Shown here piece after piece: positions 16,351 through 24,183 of a stretch of DNA of 64,000 nucleotides. The stretch is from Microterricola viridarii (GTDB lineage: Bacteria > Actinomycetota > Actinomycetes > Actinomycetales > Microbacteriaceae), in NCBI RefSeq assembly GCF_001542775.1, contig NZ_CP014145.1, forward strand, positions 992,001 to 1,056,000, in the 5' to 3' direction. The notes beneath the pieces were generated by a model. It made no database searches. It was given only the letters and a program-made list of their open reading frames with translations, and had not been told where the DNA came from. Positions within the stretch are counted from its first letter, which is position 1, and each line of letters starts with the position of its first letter. The translations under genes were made by a program, and so were the position numbers.

Positions 16351-16368
16351 CCCGATCCCTACACCTGA

Positions 16369-16467
16369 CGTTTAATGGGAAACCTACAAGGCCGCTCGGA
16401 GTGATCCGAGCGGCCTTGTGGTTTCGATGCACGGGGCGCGCATTTCGTTGTAGGTGTCCCATTAACG
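16369..16467. repeat. inverted 22-bp repeat flanking the terminator
   Basis: CGTTTAATGGGAAACCTACA at 16369-16388 and, inverted, its near copy at 16446-16467 (reverse complement begins CGTTAATGGGACACCTACAA). They bracket the hairpin at 16386-16419 and lie between the convergent lipoprotein and lysis genes. They could be regulator-binding ('stoperator'-like) sites or structural ends; no other copy was noticed in the window. Confidence 0.55.
16386..16419. terminator. bidirectional intrinsic-type terminator
   Basis: A 14-bp perfect stem (ACAAGGCCGCTCGG / CCGAGCGGCCTTGT) with a 6-base loop AGTGAT, followed by GGTTT. It sits between the plus-strand integrase-tRNA-lipoprotein unit and the minus-strand late operon, where termination from both sides is expected. 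Confidence 0.85.
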
Positions 16468-16760
16468 ACCTGGCGCCGGCGGCGCGAGCTCGGCAGCCGG
16501 CTTCGCGATCGCGTTGTATGTTTCCTCTACTTGGCTCGCCTCGAGGTGCGCGGCACTCTCGAGGGGTTGGCCAGCGCCGCGCCGCCTGCAGCCACGGTGA
16601 GCACGCCCGTGGCAGTCACGACGGCGGGGGCCCACTCCGGGGCACCCACCGCCACGAATGGGGCGGCCACCGCGCCGAGGATCGAGAGCGCGTAGAGCAC
16701 GCGCCGCCCGGTCAGGCCGAGCAGATCGGGGGCGGTCTTGTCTGGGGCTGCGTGGCTCAT
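16462..16760 (-). CDS. holin, one apparent frameshift
   Basis: 99 aa after correction. Two transmembrane helices (VLYALSILGAVAAPFVAV and WAPAVVTATGVLTVAAGGAAL) with a charged C-terminal tail fit a class II-type holin. As read, the frame diverges after AALANP; adding one C to the C4 run (plus-strand G4 at 16563-16566) restores LESAAHLEASQVEETYNAIAKPAAEL to the TAA at 16462. It starts with a 4-base overlap with the upstream membrane protein. Last gene of the late operon, after the two lysins. Confidence 0.75.
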
Positions 16761-16990
16761 GGGGTGGTGTCCTCTCCGTACAGGTCTTCAGGGGGCGGCG
16801 GCATGGGCGTTCCGTCGCCGTGGCGGTAGCCGTGGTCAATGAGCGTCCGGCAGTACACCCACATGCGGCGTTCGCGCGCCTCGAGCTGCGTGATGCGCTT
16901 CTCTAAACGCGACACACGCCCGAACCGGGCTGCAGCCCACCCGCCGGATACGGCGATCAAGGCCACGATGATCGTGATTGCAGAATCCAT
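16757..16990 (-). CDS. small membrane protein with coiled coil (lysis cassette)
   Basis: 77 aa. An N-terminal transmembrane segment (ITIIVALIAVSGGWAAARFG) is followed by a short heptad-rich stretch (RLEKRITQLEARERR) and a Pro-rich acidic end. This pattern is common next to holins in actinophages, where it is thought to be a second membrane lysis protein or holin regulator. One base separates it from the endolysin stop and it overlaps the holin start. Confidence 0.72.
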   Translation of the reverse strand: MDSAITIIVALIAVSGGWAAARFGRVSRLEKRITQLEARERRMWVYCRTLIDHGYRHGDGTPMPPPPEDLYGEDTTP

Positions 16991-16991
16991 G

Positions 16992-17792
16992 TCACAGGGT
17001 GTTCAGCGCGCGGGCGATCGCCCGGTAGCTGTTCGGGCCGAGGTCGCCGTCGACGGGGCCGGTGTAGCCGTAGCGGGCCGCCCACCGCTGCATGGCCTTG
17101 TAGGTGTTGGCACCGGGTGCGCCGTCCAGCGGGCCGGTGTAGCCCGATTCGCGGGCGAGGTTGACCTGCACAGCGGCCCACGAGTTGGCCCCCATGTCGC
17201 CGTCGATCGGCCCCTCATAGCCGCCGTACAGCGCGCCCCAGAGCTGCAGGCGGGCGTAGAAGACGGAACCGGGCTGGCCATCCTCCTCGGTGCTCGTGCG
17301 GGGCAGCTCGGTGGGGGCCGGGGCCGGGGCCGGGTCGGCGGCGAACGGGGGCCGGATCGCGCCGAGGAAGTAGCTGGCGGGGTTGCCGCCGCCGCCCTGG
17401 GGTTGGTAGTTGACGATCCCGGTGGGGCCGCCCGCCCCGATCGAGCGCAGCGCGTGCTCGGGGCCGTCAAACAGGACGGTGATGTGGTCGTAGTCCGGCC
17501 ACACGAGCCAGTCGCCGGGGCGGGCATCCGCTGCGGCGATCCAGCGGTAGCCGTCGAGGCCGAGGCGGGCAGCGGTGGCGATCGCGGTGACGTGCGCGGT
17601 GGTGCGCTTCGGGCCGCCGTAGTTGGTGCCGAGCGCTGCGGCCACGTCCTCCGCACTGAATGCGCGGTCAGGGTAGGGCAGACCGGCTGCAGCCGCCCAC
17701 GCGGCCACGCCCTGACTCACGCAGGTGTTCAGCGGCGAGGGCGCGCCGAGGGTGAGCTGCGCGGTGAGAATGAAACTCTGTCGGGTGGTCAT
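16992..17792 (-). CDS. endolysin: Cys/His peptidase-like domain plus peptidoglycan-binding repeats
   Basis: 266 aa. The N-terminal domain (about 1-150) has a Cys in NTCVSQGVAAW and a His in YDHITVLFDG, with DARPGDWLVW between. This is the Cys...GD..W...H pattern of CHAP/NlpC-type amidases or peptidases. A Pro/Ala linker (about 151-165) leads to three peptidoglycan-binding repeats of the PG_binding_1 type (GALYGGYEGPIDGDMGANSW, ESGYTGPLDGAPGANTY, RYGYTGPVDGDLGPNSY). It degrades host peptidoglycan. Overlaps the M23 gene by 4 bases. Confidence 0.8.
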   Translation of the reverse strand: MTTRQSFILTAQLTLGAPSPLNTCVSQGVAAWAAAAGLPYPDRAFSAEDVAAALGTNYGGPKRTTAHVTAIATAARLGLDGYRWIAAADARPGDWLVWPDYDHITVLFDGPEHALRSIGAGGPTGIVNYQPQGGGGNPASYFLGAIRPPFAADPAPAPAPTELPRTSTEEDGQPGSVFYARLQLWGALYGGYEGPIDGDMGANSWAAVQVNLARESGYTGPLDGAPGANTYKAMQRWAARYGYTGPVDGDLGPNSYRAIARALNTL

Positions 17793-18199
17793 GGTGTATC
17801 TACTTCCTCAAAATAGGTTTCAGGATCGGCATGGCGGCCATTCCGCCACGCTTCTAAGTGCAGGTGGTCGCCGTGAGCGGCGGTGCCGGTGTGGCCCACA
17901 TAGCCAATGACCTGCCCGGCGTCGACGGGCTGGCCCACGGCCACGGATGCCTCATGGCGCAGGTGGTGGTACTTGGTCGACCAGCCCCCCGCGTGCAAGA
18001 TCGTGATCGTGTGCCCGCTGGCGGCGTCGTAGCGCACATCGGACACGGTGCCCGCCTCGCAGGCGCGCACGGCGGTGCCGCCGGGAACTTGGTAATCGGT
18101 GCCGAGGTGAAAGCTCTTGGTGGTGCTGCCCGGCCTGCAGCGCCACCCGTATGGGGAGCTGATACGGCGGGCCGGGAACGGGCGCAGACGGGTGGGCAT
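17789..18199 (-). CDS. M23-family metallopeptidase (LytM-like endolysin)
   Basis: 136 aa single-domain M23 protein. Zinc ligands are visible as FHLGTDYQ (HxxxD) and HGDHLHLEA (HxH), plus the upstream YHHLRHEA His. It cleaves peptide cross-bridges in peptidoglycan. No signal peptide, so it needs the holin or acts from the tail tip. It overlaps both neighbours (4 bases with the endolysin, 1 base with the minor tail gene). Two adjacent lytic enzymes imply a two-enzyme lysis strategy or a tail-tip lysin. Confidence 0.88.
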   Translation of the reverse strand: MPTRLRPFPARRISSPYGWRCRPGSTTKSFHLGTDYQVPGGTAVRACEAGTVSDVRYDAASGHTITILHAGGWSTKYHHLRHEASVAVGQPVDAGQVIGYVGHTGTAAHGDHLHLEAWRNGRHADPETYFEEVDTP

Positions 18200-18711
18200 T
18201 AGATAACCGCGAACCCCTCGACATAAAACCCCTCGACGCGGTGAGTAGTGGTGCCCGCGCCGGACTGAACCGAGAGCGTCAGAGTGTGATCGCCTGCAGG
18301 AACTACCCGGTTAGCGGCGCGCCGATTCCACGTCTGAAAGTCGGTACCAGGGCACTGCACCCAATAGCTCTGGATGAGCACGCCATCGAGCAGGAGATTC
18401 ACGTTTACGCCCGTCGATGCGGCGGCGGAGGCCTTGAGCATGCCGCCCCACCCGAACGCCATTTTCGTGGGCGCGTTCAGCTTGAACGCAATGCGAATGT
18501 TGGGCAGCTCGAGCGCTGCAGCCGGGGCGATCGGGATACTTGCGACGGTCGAGCCCACGTTGCTGATGGCCAGCCGCGGGGGTACGGCGGCCATAGAAAG
18601 CGCGTCCTCGATGGTCTGGGCGAGGGTGGCGAGGTCGGCAGGCAGCTCGAACATCGGCGCATCGCCATCGGGGTAGGTAATGCCGTAAATCGGCGTTTTG
18701 AGCTTGCCCAT
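18199..18711 (-). CDS. minor tail protein, hypothetical
   Basis: 170 aa from the ATG at 18711. The N-terminus (MGKLKTPIYGITYPDGDAPMFEL...LATLAQTIEDAL) is typical of actinophage distal tail or fibre-like proteins. The rest is beta-rich (SNVGSTVASIPI, GTTTHRVEGFYVEGFAVI), like a jelly-roll receptor-binding or baseplate domain. It lies between the large tail protein and the lysins. Host-recognition role inferred from position and composition. Confidence 0.68.
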   Translation of the reverse strand: MGKLKTPIYGITYPDGDAPMFELPADLATLAQTIEDALSMAAVPPRLAISNVGSTVASIPIAPAAALELPNIRIAFKLNAPTKMAFGWGGMLKASAAASTGVNVNLLLDGVLIQSYWVQCPGTDFQTWNRRAANRVVPAGDHTLTLSVQSGAGTTTHRVEGFYVEGFAVI

Positions 18712-18721
18712 GGTGGTGTCC

Positions 18722-20164
18722 TTAGTGCTTGGTGATGTACTGGAAATCGGCGAGCCGAATGGTGGGGTCAAAACGGTTGTAAGGCAGCACGGGGCCACTC
18801 CACGCGACAACCAGCTCGCCCACCTTGATCGGCACGCTCGTGAAGCGGGCTGGGGCGAGGTCGGCGTCGACGTGCCAACCGTTCGGGCCGAACACGATTT
18901 CGCCGCCGATGATTTGGTATCCGGCGGGCATCGTGCCGAGGCGGGCGTAGCGGTTGCCCGGGAAGTAGTACGCGCGGGGCGCGGTGGCAGGCACGAACAG
19001 GGCCGCCCAATACGCGCCCAGCTGGGCGTCGAATGTGGGGGCTGCAGGGCGCAGGCGGCGCTCTGAGAGCCGAACGGTGGGCGGGGTCATACGCCCATTC
19101 ATTTGGCCTACCAGCGTCGCCAGATCAGCCAGCAGCGCCACCGCCGGGGCAGCCCCGCCGATGCCGTGCATTAGGTCGGTCGAATACTCGAGCGTGCGCT
19201 CGGTCTTGCTCGCACGTCCGGCCACTGCCTTGGATGCCGAAACCGAGCGGGCAAAGCCATCGGCGGGCGCATCGGTGGCGAGGTTCTTGTAGACGTGGCG
19301 CACAATGTCGATCGACTCGGCGGCCCCGGCCTGCACGGTCTGGCTCGCAGGCATCTCCACGAGCCCGGCGTCGATCACGGTCGAATTGATGTTCTCGGTG
19401 CCCATCTGCCATTCCTCGAGGTGTAGCTCGAGGCGCAGCCCGGCGGTGGCTGCGAGCCCCCCAGGGCGAACCATGCCAGCGGGCAGGCCGTGCATGTCGA
19501 GCCCGGCGGTGGCGTCGTTCGGGTCGTACTGCGCCCGTGCGAACGGGGCCACCGTCGAATAGGCGGCGTCGAGCAGGTCGAGCAGGCTCGTGCCCGAGCT
19601 GTGCCCGCCCATCACGAGGTCGCCCGGCGGCTGCCAGACGTTCGGGGCGAGGGCGAGCATTCCGGCGGCGCGGAGGTGGTCGAACCGAACCGTCATGTTG
19701 GCGTTGCCCCAGACGCCGAACGCGCCTGCAGCAGTGTCCCAGTAGGGGCCTGCAGGGCGCGCCCCGGCGAGGGCGGCGAGCGGGTCGACAGCGGTAATCT
19801 CGGCGCGCCACACGGCCATGGGGGTGCCATCGGTGGGGTGCTGCAGCGTGACGGGCTCGATGGTGACGGATTCGACTACGCCTCGGAAGTGCACGAGCTG
19901 CACGGGCTCGGGTAGGCCGACGTCGCTCGAGGTGTGCACGATAATCTCCGGGGCCGCTGCGGCAATGCTCGCCGCCCACCGGCCCACCGGGTCGATAACA
20001 GTCATGGTCAGAATCGACGGCTTGGGCTTGTCGTAGAGCTTGGCGCGGCCCCACTTGATGGCCAGCGCCTCGAGGCCCACCCGGTCATGGCCCGTCCAGC
20101 TCGAGGGCACCTCGGCCCCGTCGATCAGCACTCGGGGGCGCTGAAGCTCTCTCACGGTTGCCAC
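18722..20164 (-). CDS. minor tail protein (tail tip/baseplate hub-like)
   Basis: 480 aa from the GTG at 20164, overlapping the tape-measure stop by 13 bases. First of the genes after the tape measure, the usual place for distal tail and hub proteins. It has an early beta-rich region (RPRVLIDGAEVPSSWTGHDRVGLEALAIKWGRAKLYDKP, split by turns) and recurrent Trp/Gly segments, but no enzyme motif. Family recognition is by context only. Confidence 0.75.
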   Translation of the reverse strand: MATVRELQRPRVLIDGAEVPSSWTGHDRVGLEALAIKWGRAKLYDKPKPSILTMTVIDPVGRWAASIAAAAPEIIVHTSSDVGLPEPVQLVHFRGVVESVTIEPVTLQHPTDGTPMAVWRAEITAVDPLAALAGARPAGPYWDTAAGAFGVWGNANMTVRFDHLRAAGMLALAPNVWQPPGDLVMGGHSSGTSLLDLLDAAYSTVAPFARAQYDPNDATAGLDMHGLPAGMVRPGGLAATAGLRLELHLEEWQMGTENINSTVIDAGLVEMPASQTVQAGAAESIDIVRHVYKNLATDAPADGFARSVSASKAVAGRASKTERTLEYSTDLMHGIGGAAPAVALLADLATLVGQMNGRMTPPTVRLSERRLRPAAPTFDAQLGAYWAALFVPATAPRAYYFPGNRYARLGTMPAGYQIIGGEIVFGPNGWHVDADLAPARFTSVPIKVGELVVAWSGPVLPYNRFDPTIRLADFQYITKH

Positions 20165-22172
20165 GACACACCTCCGGCAGGAAGCTGGCCATTGCGGCGG
20201 AAATACTCGTCAAGAGCTTCGACAATCTTGGATGCGGTCTTGGTGGGCTGATCGGTGCCCGACACCTTGACGTCGATCGTGGTGGCGCTCGAGGTAGTCG
20301 AGCTGCTCGAGCTGGCGGCCCATGTGGGCCATCCGCCTGTGCCGTCCGGGCCGCCGGATGCGTCGACGCCGAGCGCCGCGTGCATCACAGACATGGTGAG
20401 GTCAGCGCCGCCCCACCCGAAAATGTTCGAGATCCAGCCGCCCACGCCATCGGCGATCGAGCTGGCGAATGAGCGCACCCAATCGATGGCCGTGGAGAGT
20501 GCCCCGATGATGCCGTCAATGCCGCTCGTCACCCACGACCAGACTCCGGCGGCGGTCGCGCCGAGCCAGTTGAACCACGAGCCCACCGCACTGAGCGTGT
20601 TGACGATTCCGTTCGTCAGCCATGACGCCACATTCTTGATGCCGCCGATAATCCAGTTCCACACCCCGGCGGCCGAGGCCCCGAGCCACTGGAACCAGTC
20701 ACCGATGGCCTTGACCGTGGGGCCGAGGCCGAGCCACTGAATGGCGGCCTTGACCCAGTTGATTACGTTCTGCCAGACCTCACCGGCCACCCGGCTGATG
20801 GTCTTGAAGTTGACCACGATCAGCACGATTACGGCGATAAGCGCCACGATGGCGGCAATAATCAGGCCGATGGGGTTGGCCGTCATGGCGACATTCCATG
20901 CCCACTGGGCGGCGGTTGCCACGCCCATGGCCACGGTGCCCGCCACGATCGCGGTCTTGCTCAATACGTTGGCAGCGGTGTCCTTGACCTTAGCCGCGGT
21001 GCCTGCAGTCCAGGCGGCCAGCTCGAGGCCCTTCTGCAGCAGGAACAGGCCGAGGGCCTTGACCATATCAACCCCATACATGGCGTTCAGCAGCAGGCTG
21101 ATGGCGAGGTCTTTGCCCTTGGCGATCAGGCTGGCGCCCCACGCGGTCAGCTCGAGGCCCTTCTGCACGAGGAACCAGCCGAGGGCCTTAACCATGTCGA
21201 CGGCGTACATGGCTTTGAGAGCCACGGTGGCGGCGAGGTCTTTGACCTTGGCCACGGTGCCCACGGCGAACGCGCTATTGAGCAGCGCCTGCGCGGCGAG
21301 GTAGGTTCTGGCGGCCCCGTTCAGCACGAGCACGCCAGCGGCGAGCCCGGCCACGATGCCGATAAGAATGGTGGCGGTGGTGCTGTTCTCGCTCATCCAC
21401 CCGGCCATGTCGCCGAGGGCGGTGCCCGCCAGCACGATGATGGGCAGCAGCACCTCACCGAGGGTCGCGGCGGCGTCGCCCCACTTGGCGTCGGCGATCT
21501 GGGTGCGCCCGGCGGCGGTGTCTGCCTCGCGCCCGAACTGGCCCACGCTGTCGGCGGTCTGCTCGGCCAGAATCTTGAGAATGGTCTGCGTCTTGGCGGC
21601 TGTCTCAGCTTCGCCGCTGAGGTCGCCGAGACCATCGGCGGCCATGCGCGCCTTGATGGCCGCCGCGTTGATCGACACACCGTAGCGCTCGATCGGGTTG
21701 GACTCTCCGCGTAGCAGCGAACCGAGTGCCCCCACGGCGTCGGCGGTGGTGCCGCCGAACGTCGCCGCGAGGTCAGCACCGAGCCCGACAAGGTCGTCGG
21801 TCTGCTTGGCCACGCTCTCCATTGGGATGCCCATATTCTTGAGCTGCGCGCCGAGGGTCGAGGCCATGCCGAGGTAGTCGGACTTCGCCATGCCAACGTT
21901 CTTGGCGGCGTCGCGGGCGTACCCGTTTACCTCCTTCGCGTAGCCCTTGAACACGGATTCCGCCGCGCCGCCGTTCTGCTGCAGCTCGGATGCCGCGTCA
22001 GATGCTTTCTTGGCCAGCAGGCCGATGCCCCCAGGGCGATACCGGCGGCGGGGGTGAGGCCGTCCAGCTTCTTCTGGAACTTCTCAACCCCGCTCGAGGT
22101 GTCCTCGAGCCCCTTGCGGGCGTCCTTGGTATCGGCCAGCACACGCACCGAGAGAATGGCTGTCTTGCTCAC
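20152..22172 (-). CDS. tape measure protein, one apparent frameshift
   Basis: 673 aa after correction. The GTG start at 22172 gives MSKTAILSVRVLADTKDARK (GTGA overlap with the chaperone stop); the frame breaks after TPAAGIALG. Adding one G to the G5 run (plus-strand C5 at 22028-22032) gives GGIGLLAKKASDAASELQQ and continues in frame. Features: N-terminal coiled region, several hydrophobic helices, about three internal repeats around residues 280-400 (KALGWFLVQKGLELTAW, KALGLFLLQKGLELAAW) and Trp-rich repeats (WNWIIGGIKN, WSWVTSGIDG). Its length suggests a tail of about 100 nm, by the usual rule of thumb. Confidence 0.88.
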
Positions 22173-22324
22173 TTGCGGGTGTTCCTCTCGTGCTCTAGCT
22201 CAAGTTCCTCGAGCAGGGTTGAAATGGTCGCGTCGTCGGCCTCGTGCATCAGCCACGCGATCGGTTGGCGGGTGCGCAGCCCGATCTGGATTAGTAGCCG
22301 GGATCGGGAACCGGCAGGGTAGGG
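22169..22324 (-). CDS. tail assembly chaperone, second (shifted) frame
   Basis: A short frame with no start codon of its own, reading ..LLIQIGLRTRQPIAWLMHE and ending ELEHERNTRK at 22169, directly before the tape measure. It is open only from just past a TGA at 22325-22327 and lies in the -1 frame relative to the upstream chaperone ORF, the classic gpG/gpGT arrangement. No textbook slippery heptamer is visible. Either an unusual programmed shift, or one more missing base in one of the CCC runs, joins the two frames. Confidence 0.55.
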   Translation of the reverse strand, partial: PYPAGSRSRLLIQIGLRTRQPIAWLMHEADDATISTLLEELELEHERNTRK

Positions 22325-22647
22325 TCAACCGGGGCCGACCCCTCGACCTCCTCGCGGGTCTGGCGCACCCCGTCGGCGTCGCTGGCGTACACGTCGACGC
22401 ACTTGGCCATGAAGTCATCGAGGCCCTGCGTGGCGATCGCGCCGCTGCGGCGCAGCGCGTTCCATGCGATCACCGTGAAGCTGAGAATCGGGGCGTCGCT
22501 CATGGCGGGCCACGACTTGCGCGCCCGGATCACGTCCCACTGCACCATGTCGCGGTTGTCGGTCTGCACTGTGTAGCTCGTGAGCTCGTCGGTGCCGGGG
22601 GCCTCCACGAGCACGGTAACGATGGGGGAACTGATCTTCTGAGACAC
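22291..22647 (-). CDS. tail assembly chaperone, first frame
   Basis: 118 aa, starting MSQKISSPIVTVLVEAPG and ending PTLPVPDPGY. Position between the major tail/HK97-gp10-like genes and the tape measure, small size, and overlap with a -1-frame ORF identify it as the G-like chaperone that coats the tape measure during tail assembly. It contains ARKSWPAM and LRRSGAIATQGLDDFM, similar in kind to other actinophage chaperones, but identity rests mainly on synteny. Confidence 0.75.
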   Translation of the reverse strand: MSQKISSPIVTVLVEAPGTDELTSYTVQTDNRDMVQWDVIRARKSWPAMSDAPILSFTVIAWNALRRSGAIATQGLDDFMAKCVDVYASDADGVRQTREEVEGSAPVDPTLPVPDPGY

Positions 22648-22649
22648 GG

Positions 22650-23042
22650 TTACTTTCCTTTGATTTTGGCAAGGCTGCGATCGAGCGCCTGCGAGTAAAT
22701 CCCGATCCAGCGGGGCTCAGTGGACTGGGCCGCGCTCGAGATAAACGGGGTGGGCTTGATGTGCTTGCGCCACCAACCCCAGTGACGGACGGCGGCATAG
22801 GGCACACCGTTCTTTTTCTTGTTGTTGCCAGCTCGCACGATGGCGGCGGTCTTGGTGCCGGAACCTCGGATGGTGTCGCGCAGGCTGCCGAACATGACGG
22901 GGGCATCGGCCCGGGCGGCGGTGGCCACAATGTCGGCCACCGCCTGATGGGCCTCGCGCAGGTCGCCGAGGTCGTCGCCGGCGGCCTTGAGGGTGGCCCG
23001 GAGCTGGCGGCCACCCTCGACCTCGTACCCGCCGTTAGCCAC
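22650..23042 (-). CDS. HK97 gp10-like tail completion/connector protein
   Basis: 130 aa from the GTG at 23042, which overlaps the preceding major tail stop by 8 bases. The pattern GGYEVEGGRQLRATLKAAGDDL followed by RADAPVMFGSLRDTIRG and NGVPYAAVRHWGW matches the HK97-gp10-like family of small head-tail or tail-terminator proteins. Ends in a basic tail (SLAKIKGK). Order relative to the major tail protein is slightly unusual, since this type often precedes it. Confidence 0.72.
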   Translation of the reverse strand: MANGGYEVEGGRQLRATLKAAGDDLGDLREAHQAVADIVATAARADAPVMFGSLRDTIRGSGTKTAAIVRAGNNKKKNGVPYAAVRHWGWWRKHIKPTPFISSAAQSTEPRWIGIYSQALDRSLAKIKGK

Positions 23043-23457
23043 CGGCGACGGGGCCGAAGACGGGCTCGCCCACAAGGTCGAATGTGACGTCGGCGGTGGG
23101 CTTGGTCTTGACCTCCCCGCCAATCTCGATGGCCTCCACCACGAGCTGCCCGGTGACCTTGCGGCCGAGCGTCGCGTTTGGGATGTACACGAAATCGTGC
23201 ACCTCTCCACGGTGCTCCCAGAGCCATTCGGTGGTGGAACTCTCCACGCCGAAATCACCCTGAAGGGTGGCCTCCATCGTGAAAGTCTCGGTGCGATCGC
23301 CGGGGGCCGTTTCGCCGCTGAGCACGACGATGGGCTCGCCCTTGTCGACGTTCGGCACGATCTTGCACGAGCGGGCCTGAGAGCTGAAATCGGTGAGCAT
23401 CAGCTCGCTGCCGATGGTGAGGGTGCCGGGGCCGATGGCGGGGGCATTGACGGTCAT
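23035..23457 (-). CDS. major tail protein
   Basis: 140 aa from the ATG at 23457. Beta-rich, starting MTVNAPAIGPGTLTIGSELM, with the typical features of small siphovirus tail-tube subunits (FTMEATLQGDFG, TEWLWEHRGEVHDFVYIPN, ATLGRKVTGQLVVEAIEIGG, ADVTFDLVGEP). It forms the tail tube polymerised around the tape measure. The gene sits between the connector genes and the chaperones. Confidence 0.82.
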   Translation of the reverse strand: MTVNAPAIGPGTLTIGSELMLTDFSSQARSCKIVPNVDKGEPIVVLSGETAPGDRTETFTMEATLQGDFGVESSTTEWLWEHRGEVHDFVYIPNATLGRKVTGQLVVEAIEIGGEVKTKPTADVTFDLVGEPVFGPVAGG

Positions 23458-23467
23458 TCGGAGACTC

Positions 23468-23854
23468 CTAAATGTTGGTGGTGAGGGTGGCCAGGGTGAC
23501 GGTGTACGCGGGCAGCGCGGGGCCACCCTGCTGCGGCAGGCTGCCCGGGTCGGCGCGCTCGAGCGGGAGCTGCGCGGTGGTGAGGGCGTCGAGCATGGCG
23601 TCGAGTTGACGCCATGCCCGTTCGAGGTCGGTGGCTGGCCCGGCCACTAGGCCTAGCTCCCAATCGATCTCGGCCTGCGTGTAGCTCGGAAACTCGATCG
23701 CGGGGGGAGTTATGACGATCACACCGTGCCGAGCTGCCGAGGGTATTTTCAGCGCGTCGAGGGTCACGAGCACGTCGGGCAGATCAGCGGCCAGCATGGC
23801 CGCCTTGATCGCGTCAAGGTACTCGGTGGCCTGATCGAGGCGCGGGGTGGGCAT
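23468..23854 (-). CDS. tail terminator-like / head-tail joining protein
   Basis: 128 aa. Alpha/beta composition with ITPPAIEFPSYTQAEIDWELGLVAGP followed by AWRQLDAMLDAL, the layout of minor tail or terminator proteins encoded just before the major tail gene. It overlaps the preceding connector stop by one base. Family assigned from position and fold-like pattern only. Confidence 0.62.
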   Translation of the reverse strand: MPTPRLDQATEYLDAIKAAMLAADLPDVLVTLDALKIPSAARHGVIVITPPAIEFPSYTQAEIDWELGLVAGPATDLERAWRQLDAMLDALTTAQLPLERADPGSLPQQGGPALPAYTVTLATLTTNI

Positions 23855-24183
23855 CAGAGCCCGATCACGAGGTAGGGGCGCAGCAGCGGGTACGCTGCGG
23901 CCATCGGGTCGCGGTTCAGGCGGAACGGCTGCGCTTCCATGTCGCCAAACCCCACGACCCCGTTGCGGGTGGTCTTGCGGTAGAACAGGTCAGCACCAAC
24001 CTCGAGCACGGCGCGCGCCACGATCACGGCGGGCACCCCAAACGGGTTGGATGCACCCCCCATGAAGTTACTGACCAGCTCGGTGGCCTCGGCCTGCGAG
24101 GTAGATGCAAACTCGGCATCTTTCCCGATGGCGTCGACGTACCAAGCAATGTCAGTCGCGGCGGGCGTCGGCTCGGCGGCCAT
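23854..24183 (-). CDS. head-tail connector protein
   Basis: 109 aa from the ATG at 24183, which overlaps the capsid stop. Helical N-terminus (MAAEPTPAATDIAWYVDAIGKDAEF...AEATELVSNFMG), then VPAVIVARAVLEVGADLFYRK, typical of gp6-like connector proteins encoded right after the capsid gene (ARAVLEVGADLF is a characteristic helix). It bridges portal and tail. Confidence 0.72.
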   Translation of the reverse strand: MAAEPTPAATDIAWYVDAIGKDAEFASTSQAEATELVSNFMGGASNPFGVPAVIVARAVLEVGADLFYRKTTRNGVVGFGDMEAQPFRLNRDPMAAAYPLLRPYLVIGL

